From positions 186,001-250,000 of the forward strand of contig NZ_VITV01000001.1 in the NCBI RefSeq assembly GCF_007828035.1: a stretch of DNA of 64,000 nt, in the 5' to 3' direction. The notes under the pieces were generated by a model. It searched no databases and was not told where the DNA came from. It saw only the letters and a program-made list of their open reading frames with translations. Shown here one piece after another: positions 47,324-55,888 of this stretch; positions within the stretch are counted from its first letter, which is position 1; each line of letters opens with the position of its first letter. Origin of the DNA: Nitrospirillum amazonense (GTDB taxonomy: Bacteria; Pseudomonadota; Alphaproteobacteria; Azospirillales; Azospirillaceae). A program made the position numbers and the translations under genes.

Positions 47324-48514
47324 ATGGGGCGCATCTTCAACAGGACCAGGGGCCTGAACATCCTGGGAAAAGCGCTGCGGCGGCTGCGGCTGCCGGGGCT
47401 CGCGCTGGTTGCATGCCTTGGCCTGGCGAGCCCACAACCTGCACGCGCGTCGGACCATGCCGACCCGACCAACCTGACCGACCCGACGGCCAACATCACG
47501 GATCTGTTCTTCTACCCGGACGGGGACGACATGATCCTGATCTTCGACGTCAACCGTGCCCTGCTGGCGCCCAAGCCCTACAACCTGGCGCCCTATGACT
47601 ATGAGATCCACATGGACCTCACCACGCCGGTGTCCTTCCAGGATCCGGTCATCCGCGCCCGGTACGGCGGCACCGTGCTGGTGCCCGACCAAATCCATCC
47701 CGACGTCACCATCAAGGTGAAGCTGCAGGACGACGTGACGGTGAACACCATCACCTACACGGGCCTGAAGGATACCGACAAGATCAAGACCTACTTCGGC
47801 GTGCGCGACGACCCCTTCGTGTTCCCGCGCTTCTTCAAGAAGAACGTCATCGCCATGGTGATGCGCATCCCCAAGAGCGCGTTTCCGGCGGACCAGCACG
47901 ACTTCATCCTGTGGGGCACCACCGCCAAGGATGGGACGGAGGTCGACCATGTCGGGCGGTCCATCCGCACCCAGTTGCCGCGCTTCGGCTTCATCAACAC
48001 GATGCCGCCCAAGGACCAGCTGAAGGCGCTGATGGCGCGCAAGGCCAAGCTGGACAACATCTACAACTACCTGCACAGCGCCAAGGAATGGTGGGCGATA
48101 GCAGCAGCCGACTTCCTGCAGTTCACCCTGCAGCTGCGGCCCTATGACCTGCAGCCCGACGTCATGGTCTACACCGACCGCTTCCCCGTCGGTTACCCCA
48201 ACGGCCGCCTGCTGACCGACGACGTGGTGGCCCAGACCTGCGCCTTTGGCGACTGCCTGCTGCAGGAAATCTCCTTCATCGAGGGGCCCTATCCGCGCGC
48301 CACGGTGAACGACAAGCCCTTCAGTGCCGAATGGCCCTACCTGGCGCCGCAATGGCCGGACCAGACGCCGGCGCCATCCAACGCCCACAGCGTCCTGCCC
48401 TGGGTCATCCTGGGCGTGATCGTGCTGCTGCTGGTCAGCTGGGGGATCGTGGAGATCATCCGCAGCCTGGTCCGGCACCTGCTGCGCTGGTGGTGGCGCC
48501 GGATTGACGCCTGA
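47324..48514 (+). CDS. DUF4331-like exported protein with C-terminal anchor
   Basis: A 396-residue protein. The signal peptide ends near ARA-S. The mature part opens with SDHADPTNLTDPTANITDLF, which resembles the opening of DUF4331 proteins (DPTAD-TD pattern), and continues with DDPFVFPRFFKKN. A single transmembrane helix lies near residues 357-380 (VLPWVILGVIVLLLVSWGI), followed by an Arg-rich cytoplasmic tail (LLRWWWRR). It is therefore anchored with a large periplasmic domain. The ATG follows GGAGGAAG. Its stop overlaps the next start by one base. Function unknown. Confidence 0.72.
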   Translation: MGRIFNRTRGLNILGKALRRLRLPGLALVACLGLASPQPARASDHADPTNLTDPTANITDLFFYPDGDDMILIFDVNRALLAPKPYNLAPYDYEIHMDLTTPVSFQDPVIRARYGGTVLVPDQIHPDVTIKVKLQDDVTVNTITYTGLKDTDKIKTYFGVRDDPFVFPRFFKKNVIAMVMRIPKSAFPADQHDFILWGTTAKDGTEVDHVGRSIRTQLPRFGFINTMPPKDQLKALMARKAKLDNIYNYLHSAKEWWAIAAADFLQFTLQLRPYDLQPDVMVYTDRFPVGYPNGRLLTDDVVAQTCAFGDCLLQEISFIEGPYPRATVNDKPFSAEWPYLAPQWPDQTPAPSNAHSVLPWVILGVIVLLLVSWGIVEIIRSLVRHLLRWWWRRIDA

Positions 48515-49329
48515 TGGGGACGGGACGCGCCTGCCTGACCGCGCTGGCGGTAGCCTTCTGGACCGCCGGCGCCCTGGCGCATGATTTCTGGATCGAGCCG
48601 TCCACCTTCCGTCCCGGCCCCGGCACCGCCGTGGCGGTGGGCCTGAGGGTGGGGGAGAATTTCATCGGCGATCCCGTGCCCCGCACCGCCAGCCTGATCG
48701 ACCGCTTCTTCGTCCGCCAGGCGGGGGAGGAGCAGGCGGTGGGCGGCGCCGACAACATCGACCCGGCCGGCTTCCTGCGCGTCGACGGCCGGGCCACCGC
48801 CCTGGTCGGCTATACCGGCGGCGGCAGCTATATCGAACTGCCGGCCGAGCGCTTCACCGCCTATCTGCGTCAATACGGCCTGGACGGCATCGTGGCGGAG
48901 CGGGAACGGCTGGGGGAAAGCGGCCAGCCGGGCCGCGAATGCTTCTACCGCTACGCCAAGTCCCTGCTGGCCGGCACCATGGCCGACCCGGCGGTGACCC
49001 GGCCCCAGGGTTTCACCTATGAGATCGTGCCCGACGCCGACCCCACGGTGGCCGGCACCGCTCCGGTGCGCGGCCATGTGCTGTTCCTGGGCCAACCGGT
49101 GGCGGGGGCGGTCGTCACCGCGCACCTGCAAGGCCAACCGGCCGTGCGCCTGGCCACGCGCAGCGACGCCCAGGGCGCCTTCGCCTTTCCCCTGCCCCAG
49201 GGTGGTGTCTGGCTGATCCGGTCGGTGCACATGGTGCGGGCGGGCACGCTGGCCCACTGGCTGCATCACCGGGACTGGGAAAGCCACTGGGCCTCACTGA
49301 CCTTCGACTGGCCGGGAGCCCCGTCATGA
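48514..49329 (+). CDS. DUF4198-like periplasmic protein
   Basis: A 271-residue exported protein. The signal peptide ends at ALA-H and the mature protein begins HDFWIEPS, the hallmark of DUF4198 proteins, which are linked to metal (nickel or cobalt) handling in other bacteria. The C-terminal part has an immunoglobulin-like repeat with VRGHVLFLGQPVAGAVVTA. It overlaps both neighbours (1 base upstream and 4 bases downstream), so the three genes are one tightly coupled operon. Confidence 0.82.
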   Translation: MGTGRACLTALAVAFWTAGALAHDFWIEPSTFRPGPGTAVAVGLRVGENFIGDPVPRTASLIDRFFVRQAGEEQAVGGADNIDPAGFLRVDGRATALVGYTGGGSYIELPAERFTAYLRQYGLDGIVAERERLGESGQPGRECFYRYAKSLLAGTMADPAVTRPQGFTYEIVPDADPTVAGTAPVRGHVLFLGQPVAGAVVTAHLQGQPAVRLATRSDAQGAFAFPLPQGGVWLIRSVHMVRAGTLAHWLHHRDWESHWASLTFDWPGAPS

Positions 49330-50435
49330 AGGGCTGGCTCTGGGCCTTGCTGCTGGCGCTGTGCCTGGCGGGAGGCACCCAGGCGCATGAGATCGGCACC
49401 ACGCAGGTGCAGCTGACGGTGGGGCCGGGCGACGCCTGGTCCGCCACCATCACCACCGCCCCCACCGCCTTGGTGAACAAGCTGGAGGCGGCGGCCGGCC
49501 AGCCGCTGAGCCGCGACCTGACGGCGGAGCGGGTGCGGGCCATCCTGCCCGCCTACGCCGCCGCCATCGCCGCCCAGGTGGATCTCAGGGCCGACGGCGC
49601 CGCCCAACCCGCCACGGTGGCGGTGGAACAGGTGGAGATGCCCAGCGACATCACCCTGCCGGCCTTCGTCGTGCTGCGCGCCGGCGGCCCCCTGCCGCCC
49701 GGAGCGCATGCCGTCACCTGGCGTTACGGCCTGGTCTACAGCACCTATGGCGTCGTCTTCACCGACGCCACCGGCGGCACCCCGCAAACCCAGTGGCTGG
49801 AGGGCGACGCCGCCAGCCAGCTCTTCGCCCTGGCGGCCAACGCCGCCCCCCTTTCCCTGCCCCGGCTGGCGGCCCAGTACCTGGAACTGGGCTTCCTGCA
49901 CATCCTGCCCGAGGGGCTGGACCACATCCTGTTCGTGTTGGGCATCTTCCTGCTGACCACCCGCCTGCGCTCCATCCTGGTGCAGGTCACGGCCTTCACT
50001 CTGGCCCATTCCGTCACCCTGGGCCTGACCATGTACGGCGTGATCAGCCTGCCGTCGCGCGTCGTGGAACCGCTGATCGCCCTGTCGGTCGCCTATGTGG
50101 CGGTGGAGAACATCGTGACAGCACGCCTGACGCCCTGGCGCCCCCTGGTGGTGTTCGCCTTCGGCCTGCTGCACGGCATGGGCTTCGCCGGGGCCCTGGC
50201 CGACCTGCACCTGGCCCGGCGCGACGTCATCCCCGCCCTGGTCAGCTTCAATGTCGGTATCGAGCTGGCGCAGTTGTCCATCATCGCCGCGGCCTATGCC
50301 GCCGTGGCCCTCGTGTGCGTTTCAGGTCGGCAACGGGACAAGCCCTGGTACCGCCGCCGCGTGGTCATCCCCGCCTCGTCCCTCATCGCCGCCACCGGCC
50401 TGTTCTGGACGGTGCAGCGCGTCGCGGGCCTTTAA
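49326..50435 (+). CDS. HupE/UreJ-type membrane protein
   Basis: A 369-residue protein with a signal peptide, a periplasmic N-terminal domain of about 180 residues starting HEIGTT, and six hydrophobic segments. The membrane part has the HupE/UreJ_2 signatures LGFLHILPEGLDHILFVLG, FTLAHSVTLGL and FGLLHGMGFAGAL, whose conserved His and Asp may bind a metal such as nickel or cobalt. The start overlaps the DUF4198 stop as ATGA. Metal transport or sensing is plausible; the metal is not shown by the sequence. Confidence 0.85.
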   Translation: MKGWLWALLLALCLAGGTQAHEIGTTQVQLTVGPGDAWSATITTAPTALVNKLEAAAGQPLSRDLTAERVRAILPAYAAAIAAQVDLRADGAAQPATVAVEQVEMPSDITLPAFVVLRAGGPLPPGAHAVTWRYGLVYSTYGVVFTDATGGTPQTQWLEGDAASQLFALAANAAPLSLPRLAAQYLELGFLHILPEGLDHILFVLGIFLLTTRLRSILVQVTAFTLAHSVTLGLTMYGVISLPSRVVEPLIALSVAYVAVENIVTARLTPWRPLVVFAFGLLHGMGFAGALADLHLARRDVIPALVSFNVGIELAQLSIIAAAYAAVALVCVSGRQRDKPWYRRRVVIPASSLIAATGLFWTVQRVAGL

Positions 50436-50572
50436 CCCTTATGGGGCCGCTGCCACGGCGCGCGTGACATGGCCGCATAACTTCCGGTAATTTCACTACA
50501 AACAGGAAGGAACGCCGCAGCAGCGCGCCTGGTTCCTTCGTGAAGTCATCGGCAGGGTCGGGGGTTAGCTTC

Positions 50573-51415
50573 ATGCTGGGTCGCATACGCGGGATGATGG
50601 ACAGTCTGCGTCCGTCGGAACGCAAGATCGCGGAAATCGTCCTGAAGCGGCCGCACGCCGTCGTCACCGCCTCGGTGGCGGAAGTGGCGCGTGAGGCCGA
50701 CGTCAGCCAGCCCACGGTGGTGCGCTTCTGCCGATCCATCGGCTGCAGCGGCTATCAGGACTTCAAGCTGCGCCTGGCGCAGGACCTGGCCACGGGCACG
50801 CCCTTCGTCGATGCCGACCTGATGCCCGACGACCCGGTGGCGGAGGTGGCGGCCAAGGTCATCGGCCGGGCCATCAGCGCCTTTTCCCGCATGCGCAACC
50901 AGCTGAACGCGGAAAACCTGAGCCGGGCCGTGGACATCCTGGCCGCCGCGCGGCGCATCGAGATCTACGGCTTCGGCGCCTCCGGCATCGTGGCGCAGGA
51001 CGCGCAGAACAAGTTCTTCCGCCTGGGCGTGCCCGTCATCGCCCACAGCGACGTGCACGTGCAGGCCATGGCCGCCAGCATCCTGGGGTCGGACGGCGCC
51101 GTCATCGCCATTTCCCACACCGGCCGCACGCGCGAGCTGCTGCGTTCCGTCGACCTCGCCTTGGACGGCGGCGCGCCGGTGGTGGCCATCACCTCGGGCG
51201 GGTCGCCGCTGGCGGAGCGCGCCACCGTGCCCCTGCTGGTGGACGTGGATGAGGACACCAGCATCTACACCCCGCGCACCTCGCGCCTGTCGCATCTGGC
51301 CGTCATCGACGTGCTGCAGGTGGCCGTGGCCCTGCGCCAAGGCACGGCCCTGGGCGAAAACCTGGCCCGGGTGAAGCGCCCCTTGCGCGAACGGCGCATG
51401 ACGGAACGGGTGTGA
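50573..51415 (+). CDS. RpiR/HexR-family transcriptional regulator
   Basis: A 280-residue regulator. The N-terminal helix-turn-helix contains LRPSERKIAEIVLKRP and VAREADVSQPTVVRFCRSIG. The C-terminal SIS (sugar isomerase) domain shows IYGFGASGIVAQDAQNKFFRLG and the phosphosugar loop ISHTGRTREL. The sequence is close to HexR, which controls Entner-Doudoroff and central carbon genes in response to keto-deoxyphosphogluconate, but target genes are not adjacent. ATG 50573 is preferred; GTG 50540 is a possible longer start. The stop overlaps a GTG of the next gene. Confidence 0.88.
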   Translation: MLGRIRGMMDSLRPSERKIAEIVLKRPHAVVTASVAEVAREADVSQPTVVRFCRSIGCSGYQDFKLRLAQDLATGTPFVDADLMPDDPVAEVAAKVIGRAISAFSRMRNQLNAENLSRAVDILAAARRIEIYGFGASGIVAQDAQNKFFRLGVPVIAHSDVHVQAMAASILGSDGAVIAISHTGRTRELLRSVDLALDGGAPVVAITSGGSPLAERATVPLLVDVDEDTSIYTPRTSRLSHLAVIDVLQVAVALRQGTALGENLARVKRPLRERRMTERV

Positions 51416-51417
51416 GC

Positions 51418-52116
51418 ATGAGGCGCCGGCTGGTCCTGGGCACCACCCTGGCCGTAGGCTTGGCCAGCGGGCTGGCAGCGGGGCAAGCGCACGCCGGCCT
51501 GTGGCTGAGCAGTCCTGATTTGGCGGCCGACGGCACGCTGACCGCGCCCCAGGCCTGGGATCGTGACGGCTGCGGCGGCAAAAACCTCTCCCCCGCCCTG
51601 CGCTGGGGCGGGGAGGCGCCGACGACCAAGAGCTTCGCCCTGATCATCATGGACGCGGACGTCAAGAAGGGCTTCCGCCACTGGATGGTGTTCAACATCC
51701 CGGCCGGCGTGCACAGCCTGGCCGCCGGGGCCGGGGCGGCCGACGGCAAGGCCCTGCCCAAGGGGGCGGTGCAGGCGCTGAACGACTTCGGGCCCAAGGG
51801 CTACGGCGGCCCCTGCCCGCCGCCGGGCCAGACCCACCGCTATGTCTTCACCCTCTACGCCCTGAACAAGGACACGCTGGACCTGAACCCGGACCAGCCG
51901 GCGGGCGCCCTGGAATCGCTGGTGCTGACCCACGCGCTGGACAAGGGCCGCCTGCTGGCCAAGTCCCCCCGCTTCGAGAGCGCACCGGAAAAGACGGCGG
52001 AGAAGGCCAAGCCGACGGATGAGAAACCGGCGCCCAAGGCGGAACCGGCGACGTCAGCGCCCAAGCCCGCGCCAGGGAAGACACCAACGCCGGCGGCGGG
52101 AGACACCCCGAAATGA
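51418..52116 (+). CDS. YbhB/YbcL-type PEBP protein, exported
   Basis: A 232-residue protein. The signal peptide ends at AHA-G and the mature part is a phosphatidylethanolamine-binding (Raf kinase inhibitor-like) domain with NLSPALRWGGEAP, IIMDADVKKGFRHWMVFNIP and GYGGPCPPPGQTHRYVF. The last ~55 residues are a Lys/Ala/Pro-rich low-complexity tail not seen in typical members, perhaps for cell-wall or membrane contact. ATG 51418 is preferred; GTG 51412 overlaps the upstream stop. Ligand unknown. Confidence 0.85.
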   Translation: MRRRLVLGTTLAVGLASGLAAGQAHAGLWLSSPDLAADGTLTAPQAWDRDGCGGKNLSPALRWGGEAPTTKSFALIIMDADVKKGFRHWMVFNIPAGVHSLAAGAGAADGKALPKGAVQALNDFGPKGYGGPCPPPGQTHRYVFTLYALNKDTLDLNPDQPAGALESLVLTHALDKGRLLAKSPRFESAPEKTAEKAKPTDEKPAPKAEPATSAPKPAPGKTPTPAAGDTPK

Positions 52117-52196
52117 CCCGGTCCCTGGGCGACCTGGCGGCGACGGCCCCCACCCGCACCACCGCCGACGACATCCTGGCGTTGTACATTCCGTGA
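52113..52196 (+). CDS. Candidate 27-residue small ORF bridging PEBP gene and mobA
   Basis: An ATG at 52113 overlaps the PEBP stop (ATGA) and the frame runs 27 codons to a TGA at 52194-52196 that overlaps the mobA GTG start (GTGA). The peptide begins MTRSLGDLAA and ends DILALYIP. The double overlap suggests translational coupling into mobA. It could also be a chance frame. Confidence 0.35.
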   Translation: MTRSLGDLAATAPTRTTADDILALYIP

Positions 52197-52840
52197 GCGG
52201 AACGATCCATATTCTGGGTCTGATCCTGGCCGGTGGCCTGGCCCGCCGCTTTGGCGGTGATGAGGTACACGCGGTTGACAAGGCGCGCCTGATCCTGGCC
52301 GGCCGGCCCCTGCTGGCCCATGTGCGCGGGCGCCTGGCCCCCCAGGTGTCGGCCCTGGCCTTGAACGCCAACGGTGACCCCGACCGCTACCGCGACCAGG
52401 GCCTGCCCATCCTGGCAGACACCGTGCCGGGATATCCCGGGCCGCTGGCCGGCGTGCTGGCGGGGCTGGAATACGCCCGCACCCAGGGCGGCCATACCCA
52501 CGTGCTGAGCGTGCCGGCTGACTGCCCTTTCCTGCCCCAGGATTTGGCCGCACGCCTGGCGGGCGCAGCGGCCCCGGGCGGCGTGGCCTGCGCCACCTCG
52601 GGCGGGCAGCGGCATCCGGTGGTGGCGTTGTGGCCCGTGGACCTGGCCGACCGCCTGCGCCAGGCTCTGGTTGAAGAGGACGTGCGCAAGGTCGGCGTCT
52701 TCCTAGCGGGTCAACCCCTGGCCCTGGTGGACTTCGCCGTCGAGGCCATCGACCCCTTCTTCAACATCAATACCCCGGATGATCTGGATGCGGCCGCAGC
52801 CTTCCTCTCCAAGGGATTAGCCCCGGCGATACAGGCGTAG
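52193..52840 (+). CDS. mobA: Molybdenum cofactor guanylyltransferase MobA
   Basis: A 215-residue enzyme that joins GMP to molybdopterin to make the bis-MGD cofactor. The nucleotide-binding signature LILAGGLARRFGG is followed by DKARL, with a small insertion (DEVHAV). Later blocks are PGYPGPLAGVLAGLEYA, VPADCPFLP and FFNINTPDDLDAA. GTG 52193 is chosen because it starts directly before the conserved strand. mobB and moeA are 5 kb away on the other strand. The nearest molybdoenzyme in the window, SorA, uses the simple cofactor, so the MGD customer lies elsewhere. Confidence 0.92.
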   Translation: MSGTIHILGLILAGGLARRFGGDEVHAVDKARLILAGRPLLAHVRGRLAPQVSALALNANGDPDRYRDQGLPILADTVPGYPGPLAGVLAGLEYARTQGGHTHVLSVPADCPFLPQDLAARLAGAAAPGGVACATSGGQRHPVVALWPVDLADRLRQALVEEDVRKVGVFLAGQPLALVDFAVEAIDPFFNINTPDDLDAAAAFLSKGLAPAIQA

Positions 52841-52922
52841 CTATGTCCTAGGCGGCTATTCCGGCACCCAACGCGCGGTGCCACGCTGGGTGCCCCGATC
52901 CAGCGCTGAAAGGCCCGCCCCC

Positions 52923-53966
52923 ATGTGCCAGCACGCCGGCTGTCCCCCGCACGTCTGCTTCATCATCCCGCCGCACATGATCGAGCATGTGGCGACCAAC
53001 GCCAGCGACCCGACCCTGCGCAAGCGCGCCCTGCGCAACCTTTATCAGCAGGGCCTGTTGCGGGGCATGCGCGACAGCATGAACCAGTTCGCCTTCGCAG
53101 GCCTGGGCACGGGCACCAAGCAACGCAGCGTCTATGACGCCCAGCATGGCGGCGATCTGCCCGGCACCCTGGTGCGGTCGGAGGGGCAGCCGGACGGCCA
53201 GGACGTGGCCGTGAACGAGGCCTACGCCTACGCCGGCCAGACCTATGATTTCTATCTGGAGGTGATGAAGCGCAACTCCGTGGACGACAAGGGCATGCGC
53301 CTGGACTCCACGGTGCACTACAGCACCGACTACGACAACGCCTTCTGGAATGGCCAGCAGATGGTCTATGGCGACGGGGACGGGGAGATATTCGACCGGT
53401 TCACCAAATGCCTGGATGTCATCGGGCATGAACTGACCCACGGCGTCACCCAGTTCACCGCCGGCCTGACCTATTCCAGCCAGTCGGGCGCCCTGAATGA
53501 ATCCTTCTCCGACGTCTTCGGCTCGCTGATCAAACAGTACGCCGCCGGCGACACGGCCGACCAGGCCGACTGGCTGATCGGGGAGGGCTTGCTGATCCCC
53601 AAGGCGGGCACCAACCGCACGGCGCTGCGGTCGATGAAGGCGCCCGGCACCGCCTATGACGACCCTACCCTGGGCAAGGATCCGCAACCCGCGACCATGA
53701 AGGACTATTACAGCGGGTCGGACGACAATTACGGCGTCCATATCAATTCCGGCATCCCCAACCATGCCTTCTATCTGGCGGCCACCGCCATCGGCGGCAA
53801 GGCGTGGGAGGTGGCGGGCCTGATCTGGTACGAGACGCTGACCACCCGCCTGCAGCTGTGGTCGGAATTCAAGGACGCCGCCGCCGCCACGCGCGACGTG
53901 GCGCGGAAATACGGTGACGCCGCCACCAAGGCGGTGGACGACGCCTGGACGGCCGTGGGCCTTTGA
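52923..53966 (+). CDS. M4-family (protealysin/thermolysin-like) metalloprotease
   Basis: A 347-residue zinc protease. The zinc site HELTH is at residues 169-173 and the third ligand Glu193 lies in LNESFSD. A further active-site His is in NYGVHINSGIPNHAF. The short N-terminus (CPPHVCFIIPPHM) resembles protealysin-type precursors with a small propeptide and no classical signal peptide. The length is typical for that subgroup. The ATG at 52923 starts this motif. The next gene overlaps by 4 bases and looks like its dedicated inhibitor. Confidence 0.9.
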   Translation: MCQHAGCPPHVCFIIPPHMIEHVATNASDPTLRKRALRNLYQQGLLRGMRDSMNQFAFAGLGTGTKQRSVYDAQHGGDLPGTLVRSEGQPDGQDVAVNEAYAYAGQTYDFYLEVMKRNSVDDKGMRLDSTVHYSTDYDNAFWNGQQMVYGDGDGEIFDRFTKCLDVIGHELTHGVTQFTAGLTYSSQSGALNESFSDVFGSLIKQYAAGDTADQADWLIGEGLLIPKAGTNRTALRSMKAPGTAYDDPTLGKDPQPATMKDYYSGSDDNYGVHINSGIPNHAFYLAATAIGGKAWEVAGLIWYETLTTRLQLWSEFKDAAAATRDVARKYGDAATKAVDDAWTAVGL

Positions 53967-54319
53967 CCCATGCTGCCGCCATGAGTGCCGACCCGCCCCC
54001 ACCTGCCCCGCCCCTGCCTGTCGTCATCGAGTGCCAGCGCCAGGGCGGCATCGCCTTCCCCCTGCGCCGGCCAACGGTCAGCGTGGAGGTGGCGGGGCTG
54101 GACGAAGCGGAACGCCAAGCCCTGTCGCGCTTGCTGCAAGCCGCCGACATGGCGGACCAGCCACCCGCCTTTCCCGGCCCAGGCCACCCCGACGCCCTGG
54201 AAACCCAGCTGACCGTGGCCTGGCCCGGCCACAGCGCCACCGTACGCTTCCGCGACGGCGACGGGCACCCCGCGCCGCTGGATGAGTTGGCCGGCTGGGT
54301 GCTGCGACATAAGCGCTGA
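53963..54319 (+). CDS. Probable emfourin-type M4 protease inhibitor
   Basis: A 118-residue cytosolic protein whose start (ATGA) overlaps the metalloprotease stop. Residues 20-118 have the pattern seen in emfourin partners of protealysin: a first strand with QRQGGIAFPLRRPTV, a helix LDEAERQALSRLLQAADM, the strand ETQLTVAWPG and a C-terminal PLDELAGWVLRHKR. Emfourins block M4 proteases encoded next to them. The order protease-then-inhibitor with overlap matches known pairs. Identity is moderate because the assignment rests on pattern and position. Confidence 0.65.
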   Translation: MTHAAAMSADPPPPAPPLPVVIECQRQGGIAFPLRRPTVSVEVAGLDEAERQALSRLLQAADMADQPPAFPGPGHPDALETQLTVAWPGHSATVRFRDGDGHPAPLDELAGWVLRHKR

Positions 54320-54413
54320 CCTTAGGAGAACAAGCTGGCGCGACACACGCGATAGGTTGCGCCCTGTCCTGCGCATTGGCATCCTGATTCCGCTGCCGGT
54401 AAAGGAGGCGGAG

Positions 54414-55715
54414 ATGGGTCGGTCCAGGGCGAGTTTGTTTGCCGCGATGTTGATGCTGGCTGTGCCGGCGGCAGCGCAGGAGGGCGCGCAACCCACCCCC
54501 GTACCGCCGGGCGCCCATCTGCCCTTCCAACGCTCCGAACGCCTTTCGGCGGGGGACTTCGTCGGGGAAATCCACGCCTACGGCGCGGTGGGCCCAGACT
54601 TGGCTCAAGCCCTCGCCACGCAATATGCGCGCCTGGGGCGCCCAGACCTGGCCTGGGCCGCAGGCCGCCTGCATGGAAAACCCGGATGCGACGTGGTCGC
54701 GCAGGAGGGGATATCCACCGACCCGTTGGATCTGTTGTCACGCCTGGCACAGGACCGCCGCGTGGTGATGATCAACGAGAACCATTTCGCCCCTACCTCC
54801 CGCGCCTTCTGGCTGGCGGTCCTGCCCCGCCTGCGCCAGATGGGCTTCACCCATGTGGCGCTGGAGGCCCTGTCGCCGCGCGGCGATGACTGGACCGATG
54901 GGGAGGTGCGCGAATCCATCGCTGGAGGCAAGGGCTTCGCCCCTTACCTCGGCGAACCGACCTTCGCCGCCGTCATCCGCCGGGCGATGGCCCTGGGCTT
55001 CACCCTGGTTCCCTATGACGAAGCCGACCTCGCCAGCCCGGGTGCTGACAGGGAAGAGCGTATTGCCTCGCGGGAGCGGGTAGAGGCGGCGCGTCTGGCG
55101 GACACGCTGACGCACATGCCAACGGACGGGAAATTGCTGGTCCTGGCCGGCTGGAGCCATGTCAACAAGGGACTGAGCGGCCCGGCGCATCTTCATTGGA
55201 TGGCGGAGGTTTTCAAGGAGCGCACCGGCATCGATCCACTGACCGTGGATACCACCAGCTGCCAGCTCACCGGCCCCAAAGACTCCGCCGTCACCTATAC
55301 GGCCCCCGACGGTGCCCCGAAAGTTATTCCCGCCGCCGTAGGCCATGTCGATATGCAGGTCTATATGCCCCTTCCCGGTGGCGATGACCTGATCGCCGCC
55401 GCCGGCGTCTCCCGCCATTGGCTGGGCCGGCCCGTGGCGATCCCAGCGGCCTTGCTGCCCAAGGGCGGCGATGGGGTGGTGGAGGCACGCAAGCCCGGCC
55501 AGTCCGCCGACACCGCGCCCTATGATCGCCTGTTCCTGCGGCCGGGCGAGGTCCTGCCGCTCTACCTGCCGCCAGGCCGCTATGTCCTGACCCTGCGCGG
55601 CGAGGGCGGCGGCATCCAGGCCAGCACCTCCCTCACCGTGGCCGCCCCGCCGCACGGCAAAACGCCAGGCACCGAATTGTCACAGGCAACCAACAGGGTA
55701 GCGCCGTCGCGGTAG
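54414..55715 (+). CDS. Exported ChaN/EreA-like protein of unknown function
   Basis: A 433-residue exported protein. The signal peptide ends AAA-Q. The core (residues ~130-320) has VVMINENHFAPTSRAF, GFTHVALEALSPRGDD and LLVLAGWSHVNKG, with conserved Glu and His residues that recall the ChaN/erythromycin-esterase/TraB-like superfamily. The C-terminal ~130 residues look like a separate beta-rich domain. The start is well set by AAAGGAGG 6 bases before the ATG at 54414. No family or substrate can be fixed. Confidence 0.6.
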   Translation: MGRSRASLFAAMLMLAVPAAAQEGAQPTPVPPGAHLPFQRSERLSAGDFVGEIHAYGAVGPDLAQALATQYARLGRPDLAWAAGRLHGKPGCDVVAQEGISTDPLDLLSRLAQDRRVVMINENHFAPTSRAFWLAVLPRLRQMGFTHVALEALSPRGDDWTDGEVRESIAGGKGFAPYLGEPTFAAVIRRAMALGFTLVPYDEADLASPGADREERIASRERVEAARLADTLTHMPTDGKLLVLAGWSHVNKGLSGPAHLHWMAEVFKERTGIDPLTVDTTSCQLTGPKDSAVTYTAPDGAPKVIPAAVGHVDMQVYMPLPGGDDLIAAAGVSRHWLGRPVAIPAALLPKGGDGVVEARKPGQSADTAPYDRLFLRPGEVLPLYLPPGRYVLTLRGEGGGIQASTSLTVAAPPHGKTPGTELSQATNRVAPSR

Positions 55716-55825
55716 GTTGCCGTCGCCGCCATTCACCGGCATGCTCAGCCCCATCACCAAGGGTGGTGGGCAAGGCCATACCACTTACCCGTAGGGTGCG
55801 CGCCGGACGAAAGGCACCCCCCGCG

Positions 55826-55879
55826 ATGCTGCGCAAGACGCTGTTCCTGCTGCTGGCCCTGCTGGCCCTGGTCGCCTGA
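55826..55879 (+). CDS. Candidate 17-residue hydrophobic peptide
   Basis: ATG at 55826 opens a 17-codon frame with two charged residues followed by an all-hydrophobic Leu/Ala run, ending TGA at 55877. It looks like a bare signal-peptide or membrane-peptide sequence. It may be a leftover of a lost lipoprotein gene or a chance frame; the upstream AAAGG is a poor ribosome-binding site. Confidence 0.2.
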   Translation: MLRKTLFLLLALLALVA

Positions 55880-55888
55880 CCTCGGGTC

